A stretch of 64,000 nucleotides of DNA from positions 1-64,000 of the forward strand of contig JAEYTO010000068.1 of assembly GCA_023433925.1 (NCBI GenBank). Reading direction: 5' to 3'. The stretch is from Pseudomonadota bacterium (GTDB taxonomy: Bacteria > Desulfobacterota > Desulfovibrionia > Desulfovibrionales > Desulfovibrionaceae). The notes beneath the pieces are model-generated. The model saw only the letters and a list, made by a program, of their open reading frames with translations, had not been told where the DNA came from and ran no database searches. Position numbers and translations under genes: made by a program. Below, piece after piece: positions 25,787-35,198 of this stretch (positions within the stretch are counted from its first letter, which is position 1; every line of letters begins with the position of its first letter).

Positions 25787-28700
25787 TGACGCGCCCCCGC
25801 CGGCTGGCCGTGGAGCCCGCCCGAGCCCTGTCGGTCGTCGGCCGTGTCGGGCCCGTCGTCGAGGAGCGAGTCGATGTCCGCGAGCAGATCCCGCACCCCG
25901 GCATCCGCGCCCGCCATGCGGACCGCGCCGCCTTGCTCGGCGGCCGGACGCGGAGAGGCTTGGGAGGGCCGGGCGTCGGCGGCGGCCCTCTCGATCAACC
26001 ATTCGGCGATCTTGTCCAAGGTGGGGAACTCGAAGACGATGGAGACCGGCACGGGAATGTTCAGGGCCTTGCTCACGGCGGTGCGGAATTCCACGGCCAT
26101 GAGCGAGTCGAACCCGTAGTCGAGCAGGGGTTTGTTCAGGGCGATGCGGGCGGGATCGCCGATGCCGAGAGTGCGGGCGGCGATGCCCTGGAGCCCCTGA
26201 GCCAGCTTTTCCCTGTCCGGCTTGCCGGAAGCCCCGGTCATGGCCGAGGTCAGCAAGGCGGCCGCGCTGTCGGCGGCCCGATCCTCCATGGGCGTACGGC
26301 CGATGGGCAGCAGGCTGAAGAAACCTTGCGGGTCCAGGGCGCGCCGTGACGAGAAGCGGCCCCAGTCCACGGCCATGACGCCGTATGCGGCGTGGCCGCG
26401 TTGCAAGCCGAGGAACATGGCCTCCAGGGCGGCGGCTCCATCCACTTCGAGGATGCCCGTCTGCCGCAGGTTTTCGCCTCGGCGCTCCGTGGCCATGGCC
26501 ATGCCGCCATCGGCCCACGGCCCGAAGCAGGGCGAGGCCGCGGGCAGGCCCAGGCCCGCGCGCCAGCGGCTGAAGGCGTTGAGGAAGTGGTTCGCGGCGT
26601 TGTAGTTGGCCTGTCCCTGGCTGCCCAGCAGGGTTCCGGCCGAGGAGTAGCAGACGAAGAGGTCGAGCGGGTCGGCCAGGGTCAGGCGGTGCAGCAGCAT
26701 CGCTCCGGTGATCTTGGGCGCCATGACCTTGCGCAGGCGCTCCTCCGTCAGGCCGGCCAGCACGCCGTCGTCGAGCAGGCCCGCCGCGTGGAAGATTCCG
26801 CGCAGGGGAGGGGCGTCGCGGCGCAGGGCGTCAAGCGCCGCCTCGATGTCGGCCGCGCTGGCGACGTCGCCCTTGAGCAGCAGCACGCGGCAGCCTTTGC
26901 GGCGGATGTCCTCCACCGTCCGCTGGCCTTGGGCGTCGAGCCTCCCCGAGCGGGACAGCAGGGCCACGGCCTCGGCGCCTTGTTCGGCGAGGCGCAGGGC
27001 GGTTCGCAGGCCCAGGGCGCCGGTGCCGCCGGTGATGAGGTGGGTTCCGCGCACGACCGCCCGCCGGGGCGTCTCCGCGCGTTCCGCCCGCGCGAGCCTG
27101 CAAGCGTGGAGGCTCCCGTTGCGGACGGCCCATTGCCGGATCTCCGGCGCATCGGCCCCGGCTCCGCAGAGGGTGGCTAGAGCGTTCAGGTCCTCGGCCT
27201 CCGGGTCCGGGGCAAGGTCGATGACGCCGCGCAAGAGGCCCGGATGCTCGAGGCCGAAGACCGCCGCGAGGCCGGGCAGGGATGCGCCGGCCAGGCCGTG
27301 GGGCCGTGGCGCTTGGGGATTGGCGCTGTCGCCCTCCGCCGCGCCGCGCTCGCCGCCGATCCGCCCTAGGCCCAAGTCCCCGGAGAGCCCCGAGGTGACG
27401 AGGCTCGGATGCACGGGCAGGCTGGAGCTCGCGGTGTCCCGCAGGATGGCCAACAGGCGGGCGCAGTCGTCCATCTCCCGCGCCGCGAGCCGTTCGAGGT
27501 CGTCACCGGCGCCGCTGTGCACCAGGAGAAGCTGGAGCGGCCCGGCCTGCTCAAGGCCTTCCGCCGTGGCTCCTGTCCGCGCGGCGGCCTGGGCAAGGTC
27601 CGCATCGGGCGGGAGCAGGCAGGCGTCGAGCATTGGCGCGATCCGCCGGGCGAGCTGGCCGTCCCCGAGCGGCAGGACCGCCAAGGGGGCGGACGCGCCG
27701 GCGGGTTTGGCGGACTTGGCGGGGTTGGGCAGCGGCTCGCTCGTCCACCGGAGGACGTACAGCAGCTCCGCCGGGTCCGCGTGCAGGCTCTTGTACAGGG
27801 TGGCGTGGTCCGTCATGCGGAACAGGCAGCCGGACAGCTCGAGCACCGGAGCGCCCGCCTGGTCGCAGGCCAGGGTTTTGCCCTCGAGCACCGCGTCCCG
27901 GGGGCTCTTGCGGGCGTAAGAGGCGCAGCGCGCGACATGAGGCAGAGGGCCCCAGAGAGTCAACCGCTCCACGTGCATGGGGATGAGCAGCGCGCCCTCC
28001 TCCATCATCGTATCGGCAAGCTCGACGAGATGCGGGGGGAGGATGGTCTGGAGCACCGAGTCGAGCGAGCCGGGATGGATGACGTGCCCTTTTTCCTCGG
28101 GGTGGCCGGCGCGGATGGTCACGCGGCAGCGGGCCTTGTCGCCCGCGATGGCGATCTCCTCGATGCGCTGGAAGCGCGGCCCCACGACATAGCCCCGGCT
28201 GACGAAGCGCTGGTAGAACTCTTCCCTGGCCAGGGGCGCGGATGTGTCGAGGGTCGTCGCCGGAGGGACGGGGCGCGGCGAGACGGCGCGGGAGATCAGG
28301 CCCGTGCAGTGCGTCCGCCAGGCCGAGTCGCCGGCGGGCAAGGCTCCGGATTCCCCCAGCCCGCTGCTGACGATGCGGAACGGGCTCGTCTCCAGCGCCG
28401 GGTCGTCCACGATGATCTGCACGAGGCGCGGCTCCTCGTCGCCCACGATGAGCGGGGCGAGGAAGTCCACGTCGCGCAGCTCGCAGGGAATGTCGCCCCA
28501 CAGCTCGCGCGCGGCGGCGAGGAGCATGGCCATGTGGCCGGCCGCCGGGCTGATGGGCTTGTCGAAGATGACGTGCTCCTGCACGAAGCCCGGCCAGGCG
28601 CCGGAAAAGCGGCTCTGGAACACGGCCGCGGCTCCGAAGGCGGGGCTTGATTGCCGCTCTCCGGCTCCGGAGGCGTGCCGCTCCGGAGCCTGCAAGGGCT

Positions 28701-31700
28701 CATTCTCAATGGGCATCCAGTAGCGTTCCTTCTGGAACGGGTAGCCCGGCGCGGGAACATGCTTGCGCGGGAAGGGGGCGAACAGCGCCTCCGTGTCCAG
28801 GGGCGCGCCCGCCCTGAACAGGTGTCCGGCGGCGGCGAACAGGCTTTGCAAGGCGTTCTGCCTGGGCGCGAGCGTCGGAATGGCGCGCAGCCTGACGCCG
28901 CTCTGGCTGACCAGCGTGGACAGGGCGGCGGAAGGCCCGGCCTCGACGGCCAGGAGCCCCAGCCCGGCCAGGGTCGCCACGGCGGGCTGGAAGCGCACGG
29001 GCTCGACGATCTGCCTGACCCAGTACTCTGGCCGCTGGACCTCGGCATTGGTGGCCGCGCCCGCCTCGCCGGTCAGCGTGGACACGAAGCGCATCCGCGC
29101 GGGCGCGTGCAGCCGAACGCCTTCGAGCGCACGGGCAAAGGCTGCCGCCGGTCCGCGCATGGCCGGAGAGTGGAACGGCTTGGACACGAGCAGCCGTTTG
29201 GCCGACACGCCCATGGCCTCCAGGGCCGGCGCCAGGCGGTCGAGCGCGGCGCGCGGGCCGGACACGACGGTGTTCTCGGGGGCGTTGAGCGTGGCGACGA
29301 CCAGATCCGGGTGGTCGCGCAGCAGCCCGCGCACCCTGTCCTCGGAGGCGAACACCGCCAGCATGCCCCCATCCGGGGCTTCTTGCATGGCCCTGCCGCG
29401 AGCGACGGCAAGGCCCAGCATGTCTTCCAGGCTCATGATGCCCGCCGCGACCGCCGCCGGATACTCGCCGATGCTGTGGCCGGCCACGGCGGCGAAGCGG
29501 AGCCCCAAGGACTCCCACAGCCGCCAGGTGGCATGGGACACGGCGGCTATGAGCGGCTGGGCATTGGCCGTGTCGGCCAGCTCCTCCGCCGGCGCGCCGC
29601 CGTGGAGCAGGCGCTTCAGGTCGCAGCCGTGTCCCGCGAGGATTCCGGCGCACTCGTCCAGCGCCTCGCGGAAGACGGGATAGGTCTCATAAAGGGCCCG
29701 GCCCATGTCCGGGTACTGCGAGCCCTGCCCGGTGAACAGGAGCGCAAGCTCCCCGCGCTCTGTCTGGGCCGGGGCGATCTCGGCCGCGTCCAGGGCGGCG
29801 GCCAATCCTGCGGCGTCGGCGCCGACGGCGGCCAGCCTGAACGGGAACAGTGGGCGCGTGGTGGCCATGAGGCGGCAGAAGGCCCCGAGATCCTCGGGCG
29901 ACAGCCGCCTGACGTGAGTTGAAGTCTCCTCGGCCAGGGCCTTGAGGGCCTCGGGCGTCTTGGCGGACAGGGGCAGGAAAAAGGCCTCGGGCTTCCAACC
30001 ATCTCCGGGGATCGGCTCCAGCGACGCGCGCCCGTTGGGAACGTACTCCTCGACGATGACATGCCCGTTGACGCCGGAAAATCCGAAGGCGCTCATGCCC
30101 GCGCAGCGCGGGGCGTGACTCTCCCACGGCTCCAGGTTCGTGGGCAGCGCCACGGCGTTGGCCGCGAAATCGAAGCGCGTGTTGGGCGTCTTCACGTGGA
30201 TGTTCGCGGGAATGGCCCGGTGGCGGATGCACAGGAGCAGCTTGAGCAGCGAAGCCATGGCCGCGGCCGGCTCCAGGTGCCCGATGTTGGCCTTGACCGA
30301 GCCGATGCGCAGCGGAGCGTCCTTGGCGCGGTCCCGGCAGTAGGCCCCGGCCAGCGCATCGAGCTCGATGGAGTCGCCCAGGGCCGTGCCGGTGCCGTGC
30401 GCCTCCACGTAGGAAATATCAAGAGGCGCGCGTCGCGCATCGGCGAGCGCCTGGGCGATGACCTTCTGCTGGGCCAGGCCGTTGGGCGCGGTAAGCCCGT
30501 TGCTCCGGCCGTCCTGGTTCACGGCCGTGCCGCGGATGAGTCCCAGGATTCTGTCCCCGGCGGCTTCGGCGTCGCTCAGCCGCTTGAGAAGAACCACTGC
30601 CCCGCCTTCGCCTCGGCCGTACCCGTCGGCCCCGTCGTCGAAAGCCTTGCTGCGGCCGTCCGGGCTGATGGCCCCGAGCTTGGTGAAGCAGACGTGCAGG
30701 TCCGGCGTGAGCATGAGGGTCGCCGCGCCGGCCAGGGCCAGGTCCGACTCGCCCAGGCGCAGGCTCTGGCAGGCGCTGTGCAGCGCCACGATGCCGGAGG
30801 AGCAGGCCGTGTCAACGGCCCAGCACGGCCCCTCGAAGCCGTGGAAATAGGACAGGCGGCCGCAGGCCCCGCTCAGGGTCGTGCCGGTGAGCGAGTAGGC
30901 GTCGATGCGCTCGCGCCGTTTGGATTCCCGGTGGGCGTGGGAGTATTCGTTGTTGGTCATGCCCAGGAACACGCCGACCGGCTTGCCGCGCCAGATTTCC
31001 GGGTTGATGGCCGCGTCCTCGAAGGCCCGCCAGCTCATTTCGAGCAGCAACCGCTGCTGCGGGTCGAGCTGCAGGGCCTCTTTCGCTGAGATGCCGAAGA
31101 AGAGCGGATCGAACGTATCGATGGGCGAGGTCAGGAAGGCCGCTTCCTTCGTGTACATTGTGCCTGGCGCGTCACGATCGGCGTCGTAGTGGCGTTTCCA
31201 ATCCCAGCGTTCGGCCGGGATTGGAATGACGGCGTCGCGGCCTTCGGCGATGAAGCGCCAGTAGCTGTCCATGTCCGTGATGCCGCCTGGGAAGCGGCAG
31301 GCCACGCCCACCACGGCGACGGGCTCGCTCCCGCGCCGCGGGCCGCGCGTCCTGATACCGGATTCCTCGCGAGCGGGGTCCGGATTTCCGCCGGTCGCGT
31401 CCGCGTCGAGGCGGGCGGCCAGGTGCTCCGCCAGGGCATGGGCGCTGGGATGGTTGAAGATGGCCGAGACAGGGAGGCTCAATCCCAGGCGCTCGGCCAG
31501 GGACGCGCGCAGGCGCATGGCCAGCACGGAGCTCAGGCCGAGGGACTGGAACGCGGCCTGCCCGTCCTCCTTGTCCGGCGAGAGGGTGGGCAGGAGCTGG
31601 CAGATCGTCCGCCAGACGAGCGCGCGCAGAGCGATTTCCCGGTCCTTGCGCTCCAGCTCCCGCATGGCCCTTCCGGCCTCGGAGATCTGCGCGCCGCACC

Positions 31701-32673
31701 CTTCGCCGGTCCAGGACGAAAGGACCGCGAAGGCCGCTTCGGCGCTCGCCCGGCTGTCCATGTTGCGGGCCATGAGGGCGGCGCCATGGATGGTCAGGCC
31801 TCGGGTCGCCGCGCACTCCACGAGGGAGGCCTGCAGAACGGCGTGGGGCGCTATCTCGACGAAGTGGCGCACTCCCCGGTCCAGGGCCGTCGCCACGGCC
31901 TGGGCGAACCGGACCGGCTCGTGGATGTGCCTGCGCCAGTATTCGGCTCCGAAGTCGCCGCCGGCCGGGTCGGCGAGACCGCCGTGCAGCGAAGAGACGA
32001 CGGGAATCCGCGCGGGCGAGGGTCGCAGCGTGGCCAGACCGGCCGCGAACGAGGGCAGCAGCGGCTCGATGCCGGCGGAATGGAAGGGAACGTCGACGCG
32101 CAGGAAGCGGGCCGCTCCCGGCTTGCGGCGCTCCACCTCGGCGGCGAGAGCCTCCAGAATGGATCTGTCGCCGCTGCACACGGAGGCGACTGGAGAATTG
32201 AAGGCCGCGATCTGGATCGTGTCGCCGTAAGCCTTCAGCAACTCTCCGAGCTGCTCCGCCGGCAGCGCGCAGTGGAGCATGGCTCCCGTGCCTCCGGCGG
32301 CCTGGAGGATCTTGCTGTGCTCGAAGGCGATGAGGGCGGCCTGCCCCGTGTCGATGGCCCCGGCGGCCCAGGCGGCGGCCACCTCTCCGCCGCTGTGCCC
32401 CAGGCAGAGCGCCGGGGTGTATCCGCGCGAGAGCATGAGCTCCGTCAGCCCGAAGGAGACCGCCAGTATGCACGGGTGCCCTCGGAAAGCGGGCGAGACG
32501 TCGCCGCCCTCTTCGTGCAGCCAGCGCTCCGCCGACCAGCCGGACAGCGCCGTGAACGCTGCGTCGAAGGCGCGGAAGCCGGCGCGGAACGCGGGCTCGG
32601 ATTCCATGAGCTCCCTGCCCATGCGCTCCCATTGGGTTCCGATGCCCGAGAAGACGGCTGCGAACGAAGACAT
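25783..32673 (-). CDS. Type I PKS 1: AT-ACP-KS-AT-DH-KR-ACP
   Basis: 2296 aa. Loading AT (1-320; GHSGGE, Ser94), loading ACP (345-425; GLSS, the usual Asp before the Ppant Ser replaced by Ser381). KS (450-875; Cys624, His759, His799), extender AT (977-1265; Ser1067; PFHS at 1166-1169, neither a clear malonyl HAFH nor methylmalonyl YASH). DH (1345-1620; His1367, Asp1538, with the conserved Gly of the His motif replaced by Asp1371). KR (about 1660-2110; TGGTGALG, LDD at 1967-1969, Tyr2024, so B-type) and ACP (Ser2190; YGFDSL). No ER, so module 1 should give an alkene if DH works, otherwise a D-hydroxyl. AAGGA precedes the ATG. The odd AT motif makes it a candidate user of the hydroxymalonyl-ACP unit. 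Confidence 0.94.
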   Translation of the reverse strand: MSSFAAVFSGIGTQWERMGRELMESEPAFRAGFRAFDAAFTALSGWSAERWLHEEGGDVSPAFRGHPCILAVSFGLTELMLSRGYTPALCLGHSGGEVAAAWAAGAIDTGQAALIAFEHSKILQAAGGTGAMLHCALPAEQLGELLKAYGDTIQIAAFNSPVASVCSGDRSILEALAAEVERRKPGAARFLRVDVPFHSAGIEPLLPSFAAGLATLRPSPARIPVVSSLHGGLADPAGGDFGAEYWRRHIHEPVRFAQAVATALDRGVRHFVEIAPHAVLQASLVECAATRGLTIHGAALMARNMDSRASAEAAFAVLSSWTGEGCGAQISEAGRAMRELERKDREIALRALVWRTICQLLPTLSPDKEDGQAAFQSLGLSSVLAMRLRASLAERLGLSLPVSAIFNHPSAHALAEHLAARLDADATGGNPDPAREESGIRTRGPRRGSEPVAVVGVACRFPGGITDMDSYWRFIAEGRDAVIPIPAERWDWKRHYDADRDAPGTMYTKEAAFLTSPIDTFDPLFFGISAKEALQLDPQQRLLLEMSWRAFEDAAINPEIWRGKPVGVFLGMTNNEYSHAHRESKRRERIDAYSLTGTTLSGACGRLSYFHGFEGPCWAVDTACSSGIVALHSACQSLRLGESDLALAGAATLMLTPDLHVCFTKLGAISPDGRSKAFDDGADGYGRGEGGAVVLLKRLSDAEAAGDRILGLIRGTAVNQDGRSNGLTAPNGLAQQKVIAQALADARRAPLDISYVEAHGTGTALGDSIELDALAGAYCRDRAKDAPLRIGSVKANIGHLEPAAAMASLLKLLLCIRHRAIPANIHVKTPNTRFDFAANAVALPTNLEPWESHAPRCAGMSAFGFSGVNGHVIVEEYVPNGRASLEPIPGDGWKPEAFFLPLSAKTPEALKALAEETSTHVRRLSPEDLGAFCRLMATTRPLFPFRLAAVGADAAGLAAALDAAEIAPAQTERGELALLFTGQGSQYPDMGRALYETYPVFREALDECAGILAGHGCDLKRLLHGGAPAEELADTANAQPLIAAVSHATWRLWESLGLRFAAVAGHSIGEYPAAVAAGIMSLEDMLGLAVARGRAMQEAPDGGMLAVFASEDRVRGLLRDHPDLVVATLNAPENTVVSGPRAALDRLAPALEAMGVSAKRLLVSKPFHSPAMRGPAAAFARALEGVRLHAPARMRFVSTLTGEAGAATNAEVQRPEYWVRQIVEPVRFQPAVATLAGLGLLAVEAGPSAALSTLVSQSGVRLRAIPTLAPRQNALQSLFAAAGHLFRAGAPLDTEALFAPFPRKHVPAPGYPFQKERYWMPIENEPLQAPERHASGAGERQSSPAFGAAAVFQSRFSGAWPGFVQEHVIFDKPISPAAGHMAMLLAAARELWGDIPCELRDVDFLAPLIVGDEEPRLVQIIVDDPALETSPFRIVSSGLGESGALPAGDSAWRTHCTGLISRAVSPRPVPPATTLDTSAPLAREEFYQRFVSRGYVVGPRFQRIEEIAIAGDKARCRVTIRAGHPEEKGHVIHPGSLDSVLQTILPPHLVELADTMMEEGALLIPMHVERLTLWGPLPHVARCASYARKSPRDAVLEGKTLACDQAGAPVLELSGCLFRMTDHATLYKSLHADPAELLYVLRWTSEPLPNPAKSAKPAGASAPLAVLPLGDGQLARRIAPMLDACLLPPDADLAQAAARTGATAEGLEQAGPLQLLLVHSGAGDDLERLAAREMDDCARLLAILRDTASSSLPVHPSLVTSGLSGDLGLGRIGGERGAAEGDSANPQAPRPHGLAGASLPGLAAVFGLEHPGLLRGVIDLAPDPEAEDLNALATLCGAGADAPEIRQWAVRNGSLHACRLARAERAETPRRAVVRGTHLITGGTGALGLRTALRLAEQGAEAVALLSRSGRLDAQGQRTVEDIRRKGCRVLLLKGDVASAADIEAALDALRRDAPPLRGIFHAAGLLDDGVLAGLTEERLRKVMAPKITGAMLLHRLTLADPLDLFVCYSSAGTLLGSQGQANYNAANHFLNAFSRWRAGLGLPAASPCFGPWADGGMAMATERRGENLRQTGILEVDGAAALEAMFLGLQRGHAAYGVMAVDWGRFSSRRALDPQGFFSLLPIGRTPMEDRAADSAAALLTSAMTGASGKPDREKLAQGLQGIAARTLGIGDPARIALNKPLLDYGFDSLMAVEFRTAVSKALNIPVPVSIVFEFPTLDKIAEWLIERAAADARPSQASPRPAAEQGGAVRMAGADAGVRDLLADIDSLLDDGPDTADDRQGSGGLHGQPAGARQ

Positions 32674-32703
32674 GATGTTCCTTGTCGTGCTCCGGCCGCG
32701 GCC

Positions 32704-33729
32704 CTACACGATGGTGACCTTCAGGTACGGGGGAAACCGCGGGACGGCATCGCCCCGATACTCCAGGAGCAGGCGGTTGCCTTGGGCCTCGATTTCCGTG
32801 AACCCGGCGAACTTGTAGGTGACGTACATCATGCGGTTGCGGGGCGTCTCCACGAAGTCCGCCCGCGGCCGTTTCCCGGCGGCCAGCGCCTGGCGGACGA
32901 TGTGGTTGAGCTGCACCGAGCCCACCCCGCGCGACATGACCCGGCAGGACATGAGCAGCAGTCTGATGCGCCAGGCCTCGTCGCTCTTCTCCACGAGAGA
33001 CAGCCCGATCTTGCCGTACGTGCCGTACTTGTCCTCCAGGGAGCTGATGGTCAGCATGTGCCGGTCGGAAAAGCGCAGGGCGGCGAGCTCGTCGTGGCTG
33101 AAGGTCAGCCCGGTCGCGTTCAGCTGGTTGGTCCGCTCGGTGAGGTCCACCGCCCGCTCCAGGTCGCCGTCCTCCACCGGGCCGAGGGTGAAGCGCATGT
33201 CCAGGCTTTCGAGGAAGGATTCCTTGGGGCCGGCGAAGCTCTCCTCGGCCGTGTTGCGCCGGATGTCCGCCTGGTACATCGAGCGCCGCATGGCGGAATC
33301 GGCGGTCACAAAGCGGGGCGTGAATTCGGGCAGGCCAGGCAGGGAGCACGCCAGCCCGGCCGAATAACAGCGCACGCCCGGCGCGCCCTGGGCCACCTCG
33401 TCGAGCTCGAACGGCTGGTCATCCACGAAGGCGAAGGTGTCCAGCCCGATGTTCAGGAGCTTGGCGATCTTCTCGACCGACTGGCTCTTGGCGCCGAAGT
33501 TGATCTGCGGATAAAGGAAGTACTCCGCGAGGCCGAGCTCCTCCAGCCGCCACAGCGCGTCCTCATGGGTGTTCCTGCTGGCGATGGACTGGAGGATGCC
33601 GCGCCGGTCAAGCTCCATGATGGTCTCGCGCACGCCGTCGCGCAGCCTGTCTGCTCCGCCTTCGAGCAGAACGCCTTCCCAGACGGTCTCGTCCAGGTCC
33701 CACACCACGCATTTGATGGTCTTACCCAC
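32704..33729 (-). CDS. FkbH-like HAD-family glyceryl transferase/phosphatase
   Basis: 341 aa. HAD motif WDLDETVW gives Asp11 and Asp13; the second half has the GNAT-like region usual in FkbH proteins. FkbH proteins take 1,3-bisphosphoglycerate, remove phosphate and load D-glyceryl onto a partner ACP. With the three genes upstream it forms the set that oxidises glyceryl-ACP to hydroxymalonyl-ACP. Its start overlaps the dehydrogenase stop by 8 bases. It lies 30 bases ahead of PKS 1. Confidence 0.93.
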   Translation of the reverse strand: MGKTIKCVVWDLDETVWEGVLLEGGADRLRDGVRETIMELDRRGILQSIASRNTHEDALWRLEELGLAEYFLYPQINFGAKSQSVEKIAKLLNIGLDTFAFVDDQPFELDEVAQGAPGVRCYSAGLACSLPGLPEFTPRFVTADSAMRRSMYQADIRRNTAEESFAGPKESFLESLDMRFTLGPVEDGDLERAVDLTERTNQLNATGLTFSHDELAALRFSDRHMLTISSLEDKYGTYGKIGLSLVEKSDEAWRIRLLLMSCRVMSRGVGSVQLNHIVRQALAAGKRPRADFVETPRNRMMYVTYKFAGFTEIEAQGNRLLLEYRGDAVPRFPPYLKVTIV

Positions 33730-34945
33730 GGGGCTTTCTCCTGCTCCTGCGCTGGCGCATGAGAGCGGCGGAGGCGATGAGCAGCTGCTGCATCTGCGAG
33801 CTGCCTTCGATGATCTCGCAAATCTTTGCGTCGCGGAAATAGCGCATGAGCGGATAGTCCGGCGAGCAGCCGTTGCCGCCGTGGAGCTGGAGCGCGTTGG
33901 TCGCCGCGCGGAAGGCCGCCCGCGAGCTGAAGTACTTGAAGGTGGAGGTGCGCATGACGGAATCGGGCGTCAGCGAGTCGCGCTCGGCGGCGGCCTGTTC
34001 GGCCAGGGCCTGCGCCGCGGCCAGGTCCGTGGCCATGTCGGCGATCAGCTCCTGGATGAGCTGGTGCTTGCGCAGGGGCTGGCCGAACTGCTCCCGCTCG
34101 GAGGCATAGGCCGTGCTGGCGGCCAGGCAACCGTCCAGTATGCCGACGCCGCCCCAGCCGACGATGTAGCGGCCGCAGTCGAGGGCGTGCGAGGCCACGA
34201 AGGTGAAGCCGCCGCCCACCGGCCCCACGAGCGCATCGCGGGGCACGCGGCAATCCTCGAAGGCAAGCTCCGCGATGCCCGCGGCCCTGAAGCCGAGCAG
34301 ATTGGGCATGGGGGTCACGGTCAGGCCCTTGCTGTCCGCCGGGACGAGCAGGGCCACGAGCCCTTCGCTCCCGAGGCGGGCCATGACGAGGAAAAGGTCG
34401 GCGTGCGTAGAGCCGGAGATCCAGCGTTTTTTGCCGGTGATGGAGAAGCCTTCCCCGGTCCGGGCCGCCGCGCAGGTCAGGCCGGTGGCCTCGCTGCCGC
34501 GCTCCGGCTCGGTCAGGGCGAAGGCCGCGCGCAGGCCGCCTTTCGCCAGCTTGGGCAGATAGGTCTTCTTCCGCGCCTCGTCGCCGAAACGGAGCAGCGC
34601 CTGGCAGACCATGGAATGCACGGTGAACATGCTGAGCAGGGAGACGCTGCCGCGCGCCATGTGCGCGCAGACCTGGCCCAGGGCCAGGCTGTCCAGGCCA
34701 AGCCCTCCCCACTCCGTCGGGACGGTCGCGCCGAGCCAGCCGGCGGCGGCGAACTCCTCCAGCACGGGCATAGGCATGGCTTGCGCCTCTTCCCAGGCAT
34801 TGGCATGGGGGAGGACCTTGGCGTCGATCCAGTCCCGCATCCGCGCCGGCCACGGGGCGATCTCGCCCGGAGCGTCCCGGCCTTGTTGCGCATTATTCCC
34901 GGCGACTTGCGACACGGCGCTCCTCCCGTGGTCGTCTTCAGGCAT
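33722..34945 (-). CDS. Acyl-CoA dehydrogenase-like flavoprotein (FkbI-like)
   Basis: 407 aa with the standard three parts: N-terminal helices, beta domain (FALTEPERGSEATGLTCAA; KKRWISGS) and C-terminal helices (REQFGQPLRKHQLIQELIAD; LQLHGGNGCSPDYPLMRYFR). The terminal box EIIEGSSQMQQL keeps Glu in the position of the catalytic region. In methoxymalonyl-ACP cassettes this enzyme carries out the second oxidation step on the ACP-bound substrate. Overlaps ACP (8 bases) and FkbH (8 bases), so the four proteins are translationally coupled. Confidence 0.92.
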   Translation of the reverse strand: MPEDDHGRSAVSQVAGNNAQQGRDAPGEIAPWPARMRDWIDAKVLPHANAWEEAQAMPMPVLEEFAAAGWLGATVPTEWGGLGLDSLALGQVCAHMARGSVSLLSMFTVHSMVCQALLRFGDEARKKTYLPKLAKGGLRAAFALTEPERGSEATGLTCAAARTGEGFSITGKKRWISGSTHADLFLVMARLGSEGLVALLVPADSKGLTVTPMPNLLGFRAAGIAELAFEDCRVPRDALVGPVGGGFTFVASHALDCGRYIVGWGGVGILDGCLAASTAYASEREQFGQPLRKHQLIQELIADMATDLAAAQALAEQAAAERDSLTPDSVMRTSTFKYFSSRAAFRAATNALQLHGGNGCSPDYPLMRYFRDAKICEIIEGSSQMQQLLIASAALMRQRRSRRKPRG

Positions 34946-35198
34946 TGGCGGCTTGGGATTCGACCAGCGCGACGATGGCGTCGATGGAGTGGAAGTTGGA
35001 CAGCTTGAGCTGGTCGCGCGGAATGGAGAAGCCGCACTCCTTCTCGACGAACATGACGAGCTGCATGGCGAAAAGCGAATTCACGTAGCCGAGCTCGAAC
35101 ATGTTCTCGCTATCCTCGAGGTCGTCGTCTTTTATGTAGTGCAGGACGAAGTTGCGCACCTTCCCGCGCATATCAGTGCTCACGAGCAAGTCCCTCAT
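34938..35198 (-). CDS. Discrete acyl carrier protein for the glycerate-derived extender (FkbJ-like)
   Basis: 86-aa ACP. The Ppant serine is Ser41 in ELGYVNSLFAMQL; Asn instead of Asp before the Ser and the SLFAMQLV stretch are typical of the methoxymalonyl/hydroxymalonyl ACPs. Residues 15-85 form the four-helix fold. It would be loaded by the FkbH-like protein and oxidised by its two neighbours. Start overlaps the upstream stop (ATGA). Confidence 0.93.
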   Translation of the reverse strand: MRDLLVSTDMRGKVRNFVLHYIKDDDLEDSENMFELGYVNSLFAMQLVMFVEKECGFSIPRDQLKLSNFHSIDAIVALVESQAANA

